From the NCBI GenBank assembly GCA_015060625.1, contig SUYC01000006.1, positions 124,001-188,000 on the forward strand: a DNA stretch of 64,000 nucleotides, in the 5' to 3' direction. This document shows positions 1 through 9,138 of this stretch, in pieces. The stretch comes from Xylanibacter ruminicola. GTDB lineage: Bacteria; Bacteroidota; Bacteroidia; Bacteroidales; Bacteroidaceae. Numbering within the stretch: the first letter of the stretch is position 1; every line of letters starts with the position of its first letter. The notes below the pieces were generated by a model. It ran no database searches, was not told the DNA's origin, and worked only from the letters and a program-made list of their open reading frames with translations. A program made the position numbers and the translations under genes.

Positions 1-263
1 ACTTCCTCAAGCTTCTTAATGCGGTAGAAATCAAAGTGATAGATACTCTCGCCATCGCCCGACGTGTACTCGTTGATGATGGCAAAGGTGGGCGATGTAA
101 TCACATCCTCTACACCCAAAGCCTCGCAAATGGCCTTGATAAATGTGGTTTTTCCGGCACCCATCTTACCATAAAAGGCAAACACACGACGATCGCCCAT
201 CTGGGCAATAAACTCTCGGGCGGCTTCCCCGATCTGCTCTAAACTGTTAATCTTAATCTCCAT
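1..263 (-). CDS. tsaE: tRNA threonylcarbamoyladenosine biosynthesis ATPase TsaE (partial)
   Basis: Only the first 87 or so residues are in the window; the gene runs off the left edge. The ATG at 261-263 opens a reading frame with a Walker A loop GKMGAGKTT at residues 32-40, followed by the SPTF and FDFYR motifs characteristic of the TsaE/YjeE family. TsaE is the small cytoplasmic ATPase that works with TsaD and TsaB to make t6A37 on ANN-decoding tRNAs. It lies 13 bp downstream of porX on the same strand, so it is probably the distal gene of the aroA-porW-porX transcript. Full-length family members are about 140 aa, so roughly 50 residues are missing here only because of the window edge. Confidence 0.92.
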   Translation of the reverse strand, partial: MEIKINSLEQIGEAAREFIAQMGDRRVFAFYGKMGAGKTTFIKAICEALGVEDVITSPTFAIINEYTSGDGESIYHFDFYRIKKLEE

Positions 264-276
264 AATATATATTTTT

Positions 277-1851
277 TTACCTTTTTACTTTTTTACCTTT
301 AATCGTAATCAGCGGCACAATCATCTCTTCCATCGAGATGCCACCATGCTGGAACGTGTCGCGATAGTAAGACACATAGTAATTATAATTGTTGGGATAG
401 GCAAAGAACGAGTCGCCCGTGGCAAACACATAGCTGGTTGACAGATTGGGCTGTGGCAGCATGGCCTTACGCGGGTCCTTAATTACAAACAGGCTCTTAT
501 CATCGTCGTAACCTAGATTCTTACCCAACTTGTAGCGCAGGTTGGTGTTGGTGTTGCGGTCGCCCACAATCTTCACCGGCTGGGTGCAGCGGATACTGCC
601 GTGGTCGGTGGTCACTATCACCCGGCAGTCCATCTGCGACAGCTGACGGAAGAAATCACTAATCACCGAATGGCGGAACCACGACAGGGTGATACTGCGG
701 TAGGCGCTCTCGTTGTTGGCCAGCTCGCGCACCATCTTCGATTCGGTACGGGCATGGCTCAGCATGTCGATAAAGTTAAACACCACCACATTCAGCGGGT
801 GCTTTTCTATCTGGTGCATCTGCTGCATCAGCTTGTCGGCATCGGCCTGGGTGTTTATCTTGTGATACGAAAAACTCTCCTTGCGGCGATAGCGCTCCAG
901 GAGGGTGCGTATCAGCGGCTCTTCGTTCAGGTTCTTACCCTCCTCGTCGTCTTCATCCACCCACAAATCGGGGAACAGCTCCTGTATCTTGTTGGGCATC
1001 AGACCGCTAAAGATGGCATTGCGGGCATACTGTGTGGCAGTGGGCAGAATGCTAAAGTACATATCCTCGTCGATATCAAAGTTGGCACTCAGCTCGCCCG
1101 ACAGCACGCGCCACTGGTCGTAGCGGAAATTATCCAGCACCACCAAAAACACCTTCTCGCCCGCATTCAGCAACGGGAACACCTTGTTCTTAAAAATATC
1201 CGGCGATAACATCGGACGGCAAGTCGAACCAGCCCGGCAAGAATCGTCCAACCAATCCAAATAGTTATTTTTCACAAATTTCGCAAAGCCGTTGTTGGCC
1301 TCCTCCTTCTGCATCTGCAGCATCTCGGTCATGGTGCTTTCGGTGGCACTCAGCTCCAGCTCCCAGTGTACCAGGCGCTTGTAAACCTGCACCCAATCCT
1401 GCCACGTACGACAGTCCATAATCTGCATGGCTATCTGCTGAAAGTTCTGCTGATACTGCGTTTGTGTGATTTCGGTTTCAATGGCACGGCGATGGATGTT
1501 CTTCTTCAGCGTGAGCAGTATCTGATTGGGATTGACAGGCTTTATCAGGTAGTCGGCAATCTTCTGCCCGATGGCCTGTTCCATAATGTTCTCCTCCTCG
1601 CTCTTGGTAACCATCACCACGGGGATTGAGGGATTAATCTCCTTGAGCTGGCGCAGGGTTTCGAGACCGCTGATACCAGGCATCTGCTCGTCGAGCAGTA
1701 CCAGATCAAAGTTGCGCTGACGACACAGGTCGATGGCATCGGTACCGTTGCTAACGGTCACGATCTCATAACCTTTCTTCTCAAGGAACATGATGTGTGC
1801 CCTCAGTTGCTCAATCTCGTCATCTACCCAAAGTAGTAATCCGTTTGTCAT
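277..1851 (-). CDS. porX: PorX: response regulator fused to PglZ-type phosphatase (T9SS regulator)
   Basis: A 524-aa cytoplasmic protein. Residues 1-120 form a CheY-like receiver with the acidic pair D10/D11, the phospho-acceptor Asp54 in VLLDEQMPG, Thr82 and Lys104. The rest is a PglZ/alkaline-phosphatase-like domain, with [10 protein letters not shown] near residue 240 and metal-ligand motifs TTDHGS and QHGG towards the C terminus. This architecture and length match PorX, the response regulator that works with the PorY kinase to control type IX secretion genes and that cleaves oligonucleotides in characterised species. It sits 12 bp downstream of porW, another T9SS gene, which supports the call. 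No PorY-like kinase is in the window. Confidence 0.9.
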   Translation of the reverse strand: MTNGLLLWVDDEIEQLRAHIMFLEKKGYEIVTVSNGTDAIDLCRQRNFDLVLLDEQMPGISGLETLRQLKEINPSIPVVMVTKSEEENIMEQAIGQKIADYLIKPVNPNQILLTLKKNIHRRAIETEITQTQYQQNFQQIAMQIMDCRTWQDWVQVYKRLVHWELELSATESTMTEMLQMQKEEANNGFAKFVKNNYLDWLDDSCRAGSTCRPMLSPDIFKNKVFPLLNAGEKVFLVVLDNFRYDQWRVLSGELSANFDIDEDMYFSILPTATQYARNAIFSGLMPNKIQELFPDLWVDEDDEEGKNLNEEPLIRTLLERYRRKESFSYHKINTQADADKLMQQMHQIEKHPLNVVVFNFIDMLSHARTESKMVRELANNESAYRSITLSWFRHSVISDFFRQLSQMDCRVIVTTDHGSIRCTQPVKIVGDRNTNTNLRYKLGKNLGYDDDKSLFVIKDPRKAMLPQPNLSTSYVFATGDSFFAYPNNYNYYVSYYRDTFQHGGISMEEMIVPLITIKGKKVKR

Positions 1852-1863
1852 ATCTCTTATTGT

Positions 1864-4746
1864 TTACCAGAAATCATCATCAAAGTCCAGCACCTTCTGC
1901 TGCTTCTTCTGCGTGGCTGGCGCAGGCTGCTCAACAGGTTTGGCGGGCAGTTCGTCTTCGATATCGGGCGCATCTACTGCCTCGGGATCTATCAGCAGGT
2001 TGTCCTTGCTAACCTGCAGGGGTGCCAGCTCGCGCTCGTAAAACTGCTGGTACTCGTCGTAGGTGTACTGGGTGCCCAGCAGGGGCAGGTTCTGTTCGCT
2101 CACAATCAGGCGCATGGCACCGGCTGTGTAGCGGCGCAGGGTTTCGTTGCCGTACAGCATGCGGGCATATTGCAATGCCTCGTCGTAGCTCAGGAATCCG
2201 CTCACCGTCATGCGGTGCAGCTCACCGTCATGATCAATTTGTATCTCGAAATTACGCACCAGGAAGTTGGTGAAGTTATAACGTGCCAACTCAAACAGCA
2301 GCTGGTTCTCGCCAACAGGAGAGTGTCCTTCGGCCGAATGCTGATTCAACGAATCGGGGTGATACACCAGCATGAACAGGTAGTGACTGGCACGGTCGGT
2401 GCTCAGGGTATCGGCGGTGGTCGAGTCGCTCTTCAGCACAATGTCGCGCTGGGTCCAAACGTCGCCGATATCAAACTTGCCACCACGCAACTTGCGACCG
2501 TCCTGCACCCCTTTCACAATCATTCCTGCCAGCGCACTCACTTCGCTGTCGGGATATTTCTCAACCACCTGCTGCAACTGCTCCAAGCAGCCATCGCCAT
2601 CACCCTCGTTGAGTTTGCTCAAACCACTGATAAACAAAAACTTATCGCGGTGAGCGCCTTGCGCAAAGCGGGCTGCCGACAACTCGGTATTCTGCTTGAC
2701 GGTCAGGAACGCATCGTGCTTAAAAGCTTCGTAGGTGGCAGCATAGAGCGAATCCTCCATCTGCTCGCCAAAGCGGGCATTCTCGGCATAGTAGGGGTCG
2801 GCTATCAACTGCGTGAACTCGCTCTCGGCATAATCGGCTTTCAAACGGGTCAGGCACTCGGCTGCCTCGGCTGTACGTCCTTGGCGCGAGTAGAGCAGCC
2901 ACAGGTGATACCACGCCTCATCGTTATGTTCGTAGTCGGGATAGTCGCCCGTCAGGCGGCGCAGGTAGCGCTCGCTGATGTTCAGGCGCTCCATCTTATC
3001 TTTCAGGATGATGGCAGCATGAAACAAAGCATCTTTGATAAGCGCATGACAGGCCGTCTGCTGTTCATCGCTGAACGGGATTTGCGCCAGATAGTATTCA
3101 CGGTTGTGCGGATCGAGAGCGGTGCTGTCGATGGGGGCAACAATGCTATCGCCAACAGCTTTAGCGGCCTCATCGGATGCTGTTATACTGTCGTTAGCCG
3201 CATTGCCCGACGGCATGCGCACCACGGTTTGATTACTGCGACGCCAGTTGTCGGTATTCTCGCGTCGGCCCCACTCGCGCTGGAAGGTAGCCTTACCCTG
3301 GCTCACTGCCGTGGGGTTATAGAAATACCACGCACCACCCGTCTGCTGTTGGGTACCAATGGCCTGAGGCACAGCACGTTGGTTAACCAATCCAAAATTT
3401 GATTGGTTGCTCGTTTGCTGTGTAACAGCAGTATTTTCGAGTTCGGCATCACGCATCTCTTTCTCTTTTTTCTTCAGGGCATCAATCACACGGTCGATGG
3501 CTTGCAAGCGCTCTTTCTCGCCCATCTGTGCCAGTTGCAACAGCGAATCCTGCAGGTGCACAGTCTCGGTATAGGGTACCAGCTCGTCGAGCACCTTTGA
3601 GCGTTGGGCCAGTTGGTCGTAGTCCTTACGGTCCTTATCCAGCAGTCCGATAGCCTCGCCGTAGCAGCGCTGGGCATCGGCAAACTTTTCAAGTTCCCAA
3701 TACAGATTACCAAGCGAAAGCAGCAGCACACCTTTCTCGATGCCATTGCGGGTGGATTTCTGGTTGCCACGCTCATAGGCGCCGATGGCCTGCAGCGTAT
3801 CGCCTTGCGCCAGATGGATATTGCCAATGGCATAATATACCTGGTCGAGATACTCGGCATTGTTATCGTTGGCTGCCATACGTTTCAGCCTGCCGATCAT
3901 CTGCTTGCCGTTGTTCTTAGCTAACACTTCGGTTTGCGCAATGCGGGCATTAAACTGCAACTCGTAAGGCGGACTGCAGCGTATCACGCGGGCAAAGGCC
4001 TTATAAGCCTCCTGCTGGTGCCCCATCAGGTTCTGTATCTGTCCCATCAGGTACCACTCGCGGGCGCGCTGGGTTTTGCGGCGTTCGTGCTTGATAACCT
4101 TTCGCAGATAGGGCACTGCCTTGGGGTAGTCGCCCACGCTGATATAGTAGTTGGCGTAGGTATAATCCCAATCCTTGACGGCACGAAAATCCATCGAGTC
4201 GCGACTCATGTTACGAATCACGTCCTCGGCATCGTATCGCCAGTCTAACATCGTGTAGCTTTTGGCCAGCCACGCACGGGCCAGTCCGCTGCGTGCAGGG
4301 TCGCCCACATACAGGCGCGCCATATACGAGAAAGTGGCGGCTGCCTCTTCAAACTGCCCCATCTGGAACTGCGCTTTACCAAGCATCAGCCATGCACGCC
4401 ACAGAAACGGGTTCTGCTCGCGTCCCTTCACCTTGATGGTGTGGCGCTGGATGGCTTTCTCCATTTTCTCAACCGTGCGCTCGTAGTGCGATTTTCCTAT
4501 GTCGCGACTCTGTTTGTTGCCAACGGGGTAAAGCGGCAACAGCTCAGTATAGTTATCCTTGTGACCTTTCTCCTTCTCAAGATTTCCATCCAGAAAGGCC
4601 ATATGACCATTATAATAGGTATTATAGCGGGCGTTGAAAGCATGCCAGAAGCGGCTCTTGGGGGTGTTTTTGTTTTGCGCAAAGCCCGTGGTTGCCACCA
4701 ACGCAACAACCAACACCAAGCCCATATATCGCCCACACCATATCAC
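1864..4746 (-). CDS. porW: PorW/SprE-like TPR protein of the type IX secretion system
   Basis: A large protein of about 960 aa with many TPR-like helical pairs (GKAQFQMGQFEEAAATFSYMARLY and similar). The N-terminal segment FWHAFNARYNTYYNG is typical of the PorW/SprE family, which links the T9SS rings to the motor or the translocon in the periplasm. The start is uncertain. A GTG at 4744-4746 overlaps the upstream stop codon (GTGA) and gives a signal peptide with one Arg; the only ATG is at 4723-4725, after that Arg; a further GTG lies at 4786-4788 inside the upstream gene. The hydrophobic segment GLVLVVALVATTGFAQ looks like a cleavable signal; unlike SprE, no clear lipobox cysteine is seen. 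The C-terminal 60 residues are Pro/Glu/Gln-rich. Confidence 0.8.
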   Translation of the reverse strand: MIWCGRYMGLVLVVALVATTGFAQNKNTPKSRFWHAFNARYNTYYNGHMAFLDGNLEKEKGHKDNYTELLPLYPVGNKQSRDIGKSHYERTVEKMEKAIQRHTIKVKGREQNPFLWRAWLMLGKAQFQMGQFEEAAATFSYMARLYVGDPARSGLARAWLAKSYTMLDWRYDAEDVIRNMSRDSMDFRAVKDWDYTYANYYISVGDYPKAVPYLRKVIKHERRKTQRAREWYLMGQIQNLMGHQQEAYKAFARVIRCSPPYELQFNARIAQTEVLAKNNGKQMIGRLKRMAANDNNAEYLDQVYYAIGNIHLAQGDTLQAIGAYERGNQKSTRNGIEKGVLLLSLGNLYWELEKFADAQRCYGEAIGLLDKDRKDYDQLAQRSKVLDELVPYTETVHLQDSLLQLAQMGEKERLQAIDRVIDALKKKEKEMRDAELENTAVTQQTSNQSNFGLVNQRAVPQAIGTQQQTGGAWYFYNPTAVSQGKATFQREWGRRENTDNWRRSNQTVVRMPSGNAANDSITASDEAAKAVGDSIVAPIDSTALDPHNREYYLAQIPFSDEQQTACHALIKDALFHAAIILKDKMERLNISERYLRRLTGDYPDYEHNDEAWYHLWLLYSRQGRTAEAAECLTRLKADYAESEFTQLIADPYYAENARFGEQMEDSLYAATYEAFKHDAFLTVKQNTELSAARFAQGAHRDKFLFISGLSKLNEGDGDGCLEQLQQVVEKYPDSEVSALAGMIVKGVQDGRKLRGGKFDIGDVWTQRDIVLKSDSTTADTLSTDRASHYLFMLVYHPDSLNQHSAEGHSPVGENQLLFELARYNFTNFLVRNFEIQIDHDGELHRMTVSGFLSYDEALQYARMLYGNETLRRYTAGAMRLIVSEQNLPLLGTQYTYDEYQQFYERELAPLQVSKDNLLIDPEAVDAPDIEDELPAKPVEQPAPATQKKQQKVLDFDDDFW

Positions 4747-4928
4747 TTTTTTACCTTTTTTTCCTCCAACAAGCAGTGAATCTTGCACGAGCCCTCGTCG
4801 GCAGCTGTGCAGGTAGAGCAGTCGTGACCCTGTTCAATCACATCCTCGCTCTTATCAAAGAAATTGGCCACCAAGGCTATCAGGCCCAGCGCCAACAGCA
4901 TGGCTATACATACTAACGCAAATGTCAT
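4743..4928 (-). CDS. Small Cys-rich single-pass membrane protein
   Basis: A 61-aa protein not assigned to a family. Residues 2-23 are a hydrophobic membrane helix with a short N terminus. The soluble tail carries four cysteines spaced C37-x2-C40-x7-C48-x3-C52, suggesting a metal or Fe-S site or disulfides, and a Lys-rich end. The ATG at 4926-4928 is preferred over longer frames because it begins directly at the membrane helix. The stop overlaps the GTG start of porW by four bases, so the two are probably translationally coupled. A role in the T9SS is possible from context only. It resembles in layout the small Cys-rich membrane proteins that accompany metal transporters, but no homology was established. 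Confidence 0.7.
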   Translation of the reverse strand: MTFALVCIAMLLALGLIALVANFFDKSEDVIEQGHDCSTCTAADEGSCKIHCLLEEKKVKK

Positions 4929-4946
4929 AATGTTCAATTTTCTGCT

Positions 4947-4972
4947 CGGCTCTGCCGCTTGGCATCGCCAAG
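4947..4972 (-). repeat. Pair of abutting GC-rich mini-hairpins after aroA
   Basis: Two perfect short inverted repeats lie back to back: CGGC-TCT-GCCG (4947-4957) and CTTGGC-ATC-GCCAAG (4958-4972). They fill the gap between the aroA stop and the next ATG and are flanked by AT-rich repeats of the AATTGATAATT type. There is no T-run, so this is not a standard terminator. It may be an RNA stability element or a dispersed intergenic repeat. Confidence 0.5.
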
Positions 4973-4974
4973 AA

Positions 4975-6228
4975 TTATAAATTATCAATTTCAAATCCAC
5001 AGGATTTGAGATCCTCCCAAAACTTCGGGTACGACTTGGTGACAACTTGCGGATTATTTATCACCAAACCTTCCTGTCGCAGAGCGAAAGGTGCAAAGGC
5101 CAGCGCCATACGATGGTCTTCGTAGGTATCGATGCCTGCCTGCAGGTCGGGTTCGCAACGCTCACCATCCCAGTACAACTCGCTATCATTGGCATCATGA
5201 ATCACATAGCCCAGCTTCAGCATCTCCTTCTTCAGGGCTGCAATACGGTCGGTCTCCTTGATTTTCAGAGTCGAGAGCCCCGTGAAATAGAAGGGGATAC
5301 CAAGTGCTGCACAGGTAACCACAAAGGTTTGTGCCAGGTCGGGAGCATTCACAAAGTCGTACTCCAACTTCGACACGCCGCGACCGTTCTTTTTCAGTGT
5401 CACCATCTGTGGGATGCCCTTCTTTTGCGTTTCGAAGGTGGTCTTTACACCCAGCAGACTGAAGATATAACGGCTAGTTGAATCGCCCTGCATCGAGCCA
5501 TCCATCAGGCCTGTCAGCTTGATTTCGGCATCGCGATCGGGGCTCAGCGCCACCATCTCATACCAGTAGCTGGCACCGCTCCAGTCGCTCTCAATAAAGT
5601 AATCGCGACCTTTGTAGGGCTTGTGAGCCACGGTAATCGTATCGGTTGAACTCCATTTGGCTTCGGCGCCAAACTCGCCCATCATCCACAGCGTCAGGTC
5701 GATGTAAGGACGCGAGATGATATCGCCTGTGAGTTGTAGCGTCAATCCCTCTTCAAGCATCGGTCCTATCATCAGCAAAGCTGAGATATACTGCGAGCTC
5801 ACATTGCCTGGGATCGACAATTCGCCACCAGCCAACTTGCTACCAGTAATCTTAAGTGGGGGAAATCCTTCCTGCCCAACGTATTCTATCTGTGCACCCA
5901 ACTTGCGCAGCGCATCAACCAGGATGGCTATCGGACGGTGCTGCATGCGCTCGGTACCCGTTATCACATGGGTGCCGCGCATCACGCTCAGGTAGGCGCT
6001 CATAAATCGCATGGCAGTACCAGCGGCTTTAATATTAATTTCATCAGGCATATAGCGTAATGCCTCGATAATCACCTCGGTATCATCGCAATCGCTCAGA
6101 TTCTGAGGCAGATTACTACCTCCACTAAGGGCATAGATAATAAGCGCACGATTGGATATGCTTTTAGATGCAGGCAACTGGATGGTCTGAGCCAAACGTT
6201 CAGGTGCCGTAAGTTTATATTGCTTCAT
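4975..6228 (-). CDS. aroA: 3-phosphoshikimate 1-carboxyvinyltransferase (EPSP synthase)
   Basis: A 417-aa cytoplasmic enzyme joining shikimate-3-phosphate and phosphoenolpyruvate in the sixth step of the shikimate pathway. The N-terminal motif LPASKSISNRAL (Lys22, Ser23, Arg27) is the phosphoshikimate-binding loop. Family motifs follow: GTAMRF, the SSQYISALLM segment, and KETDRI near the C-terminal third, then EDHRMAL. Length is normal. It is the first gene of the minus-strand unit leading to porW, porX and tsaE. The last five codons (EIDNL) fall in an AT-rich repeat-like spacer, suggesting that the 3' end has been remodelled by spacer slippage. Confidence 0.97.
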   Translation of the reverse strand: MKQYKLTAPERLAQTIQLPASKSISNRALIIYALSGGSNLPQNLSDCDDTEVIIEALRYMPDEINIKAAGTAMRFMSAYLSVMRGTHVITGTERMQHRPIAILVDALRKLGAQIEYVGQEGFPPLKITGSKLAGGELSIPGNVSSQYISALLMIGPMLEEGLTLQLTGDIISRPYIDLTLWMMGEFGAEAKWSSTDTITVAHKPYKGRDYFIESDWSGASYWYEMVALSPDRDAEIKLTGLMDGSMQGDSTSRYIFSLLGVKTTFETQKKGIPQMVTLKKNGRGVSKLEYDFVNAPDLAQTFVVTCAALGIPFYFTGLSTLKIKETDRIAALKKEMLKLGYVIHDANDSELYWDGERCEPDLQAGIDTYEDHRMALAFAPFALRQEGLVINNPQVVTKSYPKFWEDLKSCGFEIDNL

Positions 6229-6257
6229 TGTCTTGTATATGTCGTTCTAATTGCATG

Positions 6258-6265
6258 CAAAGATA
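6258..6265 (-). promoter_or_regulatory. -7 box of the aroA operon promoter
   Basis: On the minus strand this reads TATCTTTG, matching the Bacteroidota TAnnTTTG consensus, about 30 bp before the aroA ATG. It diverges from the promoter of the pectate lyase gene. Confidence 0.65.
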
Positions 6266-6360
6266 CGCATTTTCGGGCAGTAAGCACCCATTTTTACACA
6301 TTTTATTACTATTATCCTCTTAATGTGTGTTAATCCTTACGCGGATAACAATCTTTTTTG

Positions 6361-6368
6361 TACTTTTG
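6361..6368 (+). promoter_or_regulatory. -7 box of the pectate lyase promoter
   Basis: TACTTTTG followed by CAG, 28 bp before the ATG at 6396. An inverted repeat ACACATT (6296-6302) / AATGTGT (6322-6328) lies upstream and could be an operator. Confidence 0.65.
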
Positions 6369-6395
6369 CAGCCGAATAATATAACTACACAGCAA

Positions 6396-7472
6396 ATGAT
6401 CTACTTAAAATCTACACTTCTCTCACTCTTGTTTGTGGGAATGATACCCAGCATTTCATGGGCACAGAAGAACAAAGAATATCGCGAAACATCACCTGAA
6501 TTCTTTGCTACAGCCGAGGCGCGCCGCATTGGCGACCAGATGCTGATATGGCAGAGAAACACGGGCGGATGGCCTAAGAACGTCGACATGTGCTCGCCTA
6601 TGAGCGAAGCACAGCAGAAAAAGGTACTGGCCGACAAGGACCTGACCTACGACTCGACGACCGACAACGGCGCCACCACCACGCAGATGACCTTTCTGGC
6701 ACGCCTGTGGCAGCAAACCAAGGATGAACGCTACCGCCAGGCTTTCGCCCGAGGCGTGGAATACCTGCTGTCGGGACAGTACGAGAACGGCGGATGGCCA
6801 CAGTTCTGGCCCACCATGCGCTCATACCAGGTGCATATCACCTTTAACGATGATGCGATGGTGAACACTATGAAACTGCTGCGCAACATTGCCGAGGGTC
6901 AGGAGCCCTATCAGAACTTGAGCGACACAGCACTCAACACACGCATCATGAAGGCCTACGCCAAAGGCGTGGAGTGCATTCTGAACACACAGATGGTGAT
7001 CAACGACACGCTTACCGTATGGTGTCAGCAGCACGATCGCAACACCTATGCACCAGCCAAGGCACGCGCCTACGAGCTACCATCATACTGCTCGCAGGAA
7101 AGTGCTGCCATCGTTGAGCTACTGATGAGTCTGCCCCACCCCGACGCACGCATTATCCGCGCTGTGGATGCTGCCATGGCTTGGTTCGAAAAGAGTAAGA
7201 TTACAGGTTACCGACTGGAGCGCGTGGGCACACGCGGACAAGCCGATTTCGACACCCGACTGGTGGCCGACTCTACAGCTGGACCACTATGGGCACGCTA
7301 CTACGATTTGGAGCACTGCCAACCCTATGTTTGCGATCGCGACGGCGTGCCCCGAAAGCACCTTTGGGAGATTGGACCTGAGCGCCGAAACGGCTACAGC
7401 TGGTACAACAACCGTCCCGAAAAACTCTACAAAAAGTACGCTAAATGGAAGAAAAAGCTGCAAAAACAATAA
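6396..7472 (+). CDS. Secreted pectate lyase, polysaccharide lyase family 10
   Basis: About 358 aa from the ATG at 6396, chosen because it begins the signal peptide IYLKSTLLSLLFVGMIPSISWA; an earlier in-frame start would lie upstream of the transcription start. The mature protein carries PL10 features: NTGGWPKN near the start, NGGWPQFWP, TFNDDAMV and a C-terminal WYNNRPEK. PL10 enzymes cleave polygalacturonate by beta-elimination in a calcium-dependent manner in the periplasm or outside the cell. It is a single gene between its own promoter and tRNA-Pro, not part of a visible pectin locus. Confidence 0.88.
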   Translation: MIYLKSTLLSLLFVGMIPSISWAQKNKEYRETSPEFFATAEARRIGDQMLIWQRNTGGWPKNVDMCSPMSEAQQKKVLADKDLTYDSTTDNGATTTQMTFLARLWQQTKDERYRQAFARGVEYLLSGQYENGGWPQFWPTMRSYQVHITFNDDAMVNTMKLLRNIAEGQEPYQNLSDTALNTRIMKAYAKGVECILNTQMVINDTLTVWCQQHDRNTYAPAKARAYELPSYCSQESAAIVELLMSLPHPDARIIRAVDAAMAWFEKSKITGYRLERVGTRGQADFDTRLVADSTAGPLWARYYDLEHCQPYVCDRDGVPRKHLWEIGPERRNGYSWYNNRPEKLYKKYAKWKKKLQKQ

Positions 7473-7510
7473 AAAGTGCCCAGAAAATTTGGTAGTTCGA
7501 AAAAAACTAT

Positions 7511-7526
7511 GTACCTTTGCACCCGC
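7511..7526 (+). promoter_or_regulatory. tRNA-Pro promoter with extended 16-bp element
   Basis: GTACCTTTGCACCCGC; the TACCTTTG core is the -7 box. The same 16 bases precede tRNA-Met (11232-11247, minus) and rplS (24906-24921). Confidence 0.7.
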
Positions 7527-7563
7527 ATTCGACGATAACGGTCGGTGCAAGCCGAATTACGAT

Positions 7564-7637
7564 CGGGATTTAGCGCAGTTGGTAGCGCACACGTCTGGGG
7601 GGCGCGAGGTCGCTGGTTCGAGTCCAGTAATCCCGAC
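7564..7637 (+). tRNA. tRNA-Pro (anticodon GGG)
   Basis: A full cloverleaf can be drawn: acceptor CGGGATT/AATCCCG, D stem GCGC/GCGC, anticodon loop CTGGGGG with GGG at 7597-7599, T stem GCTGG/CCAGT with loop TTCGAGT, discriminator A. The anticodon stem CACGT/GCGCG has one A-C mismatch and one G-U pair. The CCA end is not encoded. Confidence 0.93.
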
Positions 7638-7640
7638 AAA

Positions 7641-7674
7641 GAGCGAGGGAATCTTTCGATTCTCTCGCTCTTTT
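7641..7674 (+). terminator. Intrinsic terminator after tRNA-Pro
   Basis: A 13-bp stem (GAGCGAGGGAATC with GATTCTCTCGCTC, one wobble) with a TTTC loop, followed by TTTT. It begins four bases after the tRNA. Confidence 0.85.
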
Positions 7675-7692
7675 CTATTTAATACTTTATAC

Positions 7693-8385
7693 TTAATAAT
7701 GCTTCTGGGCGTCGATGATGAAATGGAAGGTCTCGCCATCCACGGGGATGTTGAGCCGCAGATACTTGGTTCTGACATGCTTGATGGCAATGAAACCTTC
7801 GTGCTCCTCGTCGGTGAAGATGGTGTTGGCACGCCAGTATCCTTCGCTAATACGTTTTATCTCAGCCTGACGGTCGGCCTCGGCCTGCTCCATGCGACGC
7901 TCACGACGCACATCATACCAAAACTGCTCGCGATCGCTGGTCTCACCGATGCTCTCAACGCCAGCCACCAGCATCTCACCCAACAGATTGCCCCACCACA
8001 TTGAGCGACTTACTTTCTTGGCATATTTCTCGGGGGTGTAAACAGTGAGCAGGTCGCGCTCAAGGTATGCCGTGTCGCCCTTAGACACCCATCGGTCCGT
8101 ACGATAACGGGTAGATTTACTATCCACACCAGGAATGGCAAAGGCTTCGGCAGTGATAGCCTTAGGCTCGAACACAAAAGCCCTACCTGTCTCATTGATG
8201 ATAGAGATATGGGGTTCGAAGATGCCGCCCTCAGTGGGATCAACCACAATAGTGATACCACGATGCGAACAGAAAAACACATGACGATCGTTCTTGACAA
8301 ACGTGCAATACTCCTTACTATCTGTTTCAGCCATCACAGCCGAACCAACCATTGCCATCAACAGGCATAACAGAATCTTCCTCAT
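7693..8385 (-). CDS. Secreted protein of unknown function
   Basis: About 230 aa from the ATG at 8385, which opens a clear signal peptide (RKILLCLLMAMVGSAVMA). The mature part shows no motif I recognise. It has a beta-rich first half and a charged helix near EQAEADRQAEIKRISEGYW, then a strand-rich end. An upstream in-frame extension was rejected because it crosses the -7 promoter box. It is the first gene of the accessory stretch between the two tRNA genes and is not obviously co-transcribed with its neighbours. Confidence 0.7.
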   Translation of the reverse strand: MRKILLCLLMAMVGSAVMAETDSKEYCTFVKNDRHVFFCSHRGITIVVDPTEGGIFEPHISIINETGRAFVFEPKAITAEAFAIPGVDSKSTRYRTDRWVSKGDTAYLERDLLTVYTPEKYAKKVSRSMWWGNLLGEMLVAGVESIGETSDREQFWYDVRRERRMEQAEADRQAEIKRISEGYWRANTIFTDEEHEGFIAIKHVRTKYLRLNIPVDGETFHFIIDAQKHY

Positions 8386-8411
8386 ACAGCTTATAGTTCT
8401 AAATCCTGCTG

Positions 8412-8419
8412 CAAAGGTA
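8412..8419 (-). promoter_or_regulatory. -7 box for the 7693-8385 gene
   Basis: On the minus strand this reads TACCTTTG followed by CAG, 26 bp before the ATG at 8385. Confidence 0.65.
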
Positions 8420-8485
8420 CACAATTAAAGAATAGGACGATTAGGAATTTCCCTACCATCCAGTAGGGGAAACCCTACCACATGA

Positions 8486-9019
8486 CTACCAACTCAAATC
8501 GCCTTTATAGAAACGGACTATCGACAGCCGATAGCATAACTGATTACTAGAAGCTGCGTGCAAATCTCCAGTACGTGCATCCAGATATTGCAACTGCTTC
8601 CGAAAAAAGATATTACGTACGACATTCTCGACCCAAAACGTAGAATCAAGACTAATGGGCTTTGAGACCTCCTCAAGCCGCTGCATGAGCTGAGGATTAT
8701 CACGCAAAATGCTGAGTACCAGATTTACATTACTTCGGGAAGGAAAGGGATGACTAAAATAGCGAGTTACATAAAACTGCTCCTCACTATCGTCGAAACA
8801 AAAGGGCTGTCCATCCTTTATCTTGATATGCTCAGTAGTAAACCTGCCAAGAACTTTTAACAGAATCCCACATTGAGTTCCACTCTCCTCACGAATGCAA
8901 ACATAACTTTTGCCAACATACTGCTCATACGACAGACTGCCGCTTTTATCGATTTGCCTCTCCATTCTGGGGATTTCAACGACCTCCCCCAAGGTCCAAT
9001 TGTTCTTGTTAGTCCGCAT
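8486..9019 (-). CDS. Uncharacterised 177-aa protein (intact member of a paralog pair)
   Basis: Cytoplasmic by appearance, with no signal peptide or membrane helix. The central part, VGKSYVCIREESGTQCGILL through FYVTRYFSHP (about residues 34-91), is closely repeated in the truncated gene at 9219-9458. The C-terminal half is rich in hydrophobic and basic residues and may be helical (VNLVLSILRDNPQLMQRLEEV). I do not recognise the family. It has its own promoter with a leader of about 110 nt. Local duplication and the lack of recognisable relatives suggest an accessory gene. Confidence 0.6.
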   Translation of the reverse strand: MRTNKNNWTLGEVVEIPRMERQIDKSGSLSYEQYVGKSYVCIREESGTQCGILLKVLGRFTTEHIKIKDGQPFCFDDSEEQFYVTRYFSHPFPSRSNVNLVLSILRDNPQLMQRLEEVSKPISLDSTFWVENVVRNIFFRKQLQYLDARTGDLHAASSNQLCYRLSIVRFYKGDLSW

Positions 9020-9138
9020 ATTATAATCCGTCCTTTTTTTTAATTTAACATTCTGTTGTTATTTTAGCAATTATATGAAATATGTCAATTTAGACACAAA
9101 TAATGCCAAAAAGTTTCCATTCCTCACGAAATATGCTG

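Noticed and set aside
2170..3402. Long open frame (410 codons) on the plus strand opposite porW
   Set aside because: Its residues are an antisense reading of the TPR gene with no recognisable motif; porW has clear family features and codon use.
7168..8004. Plus-strand frame running from the pectate lyase through tRNA-Pro
   Set aside because: It crosses a tRNA gene and a terminator, and half of it is a frame-shifted reading of the lyase.
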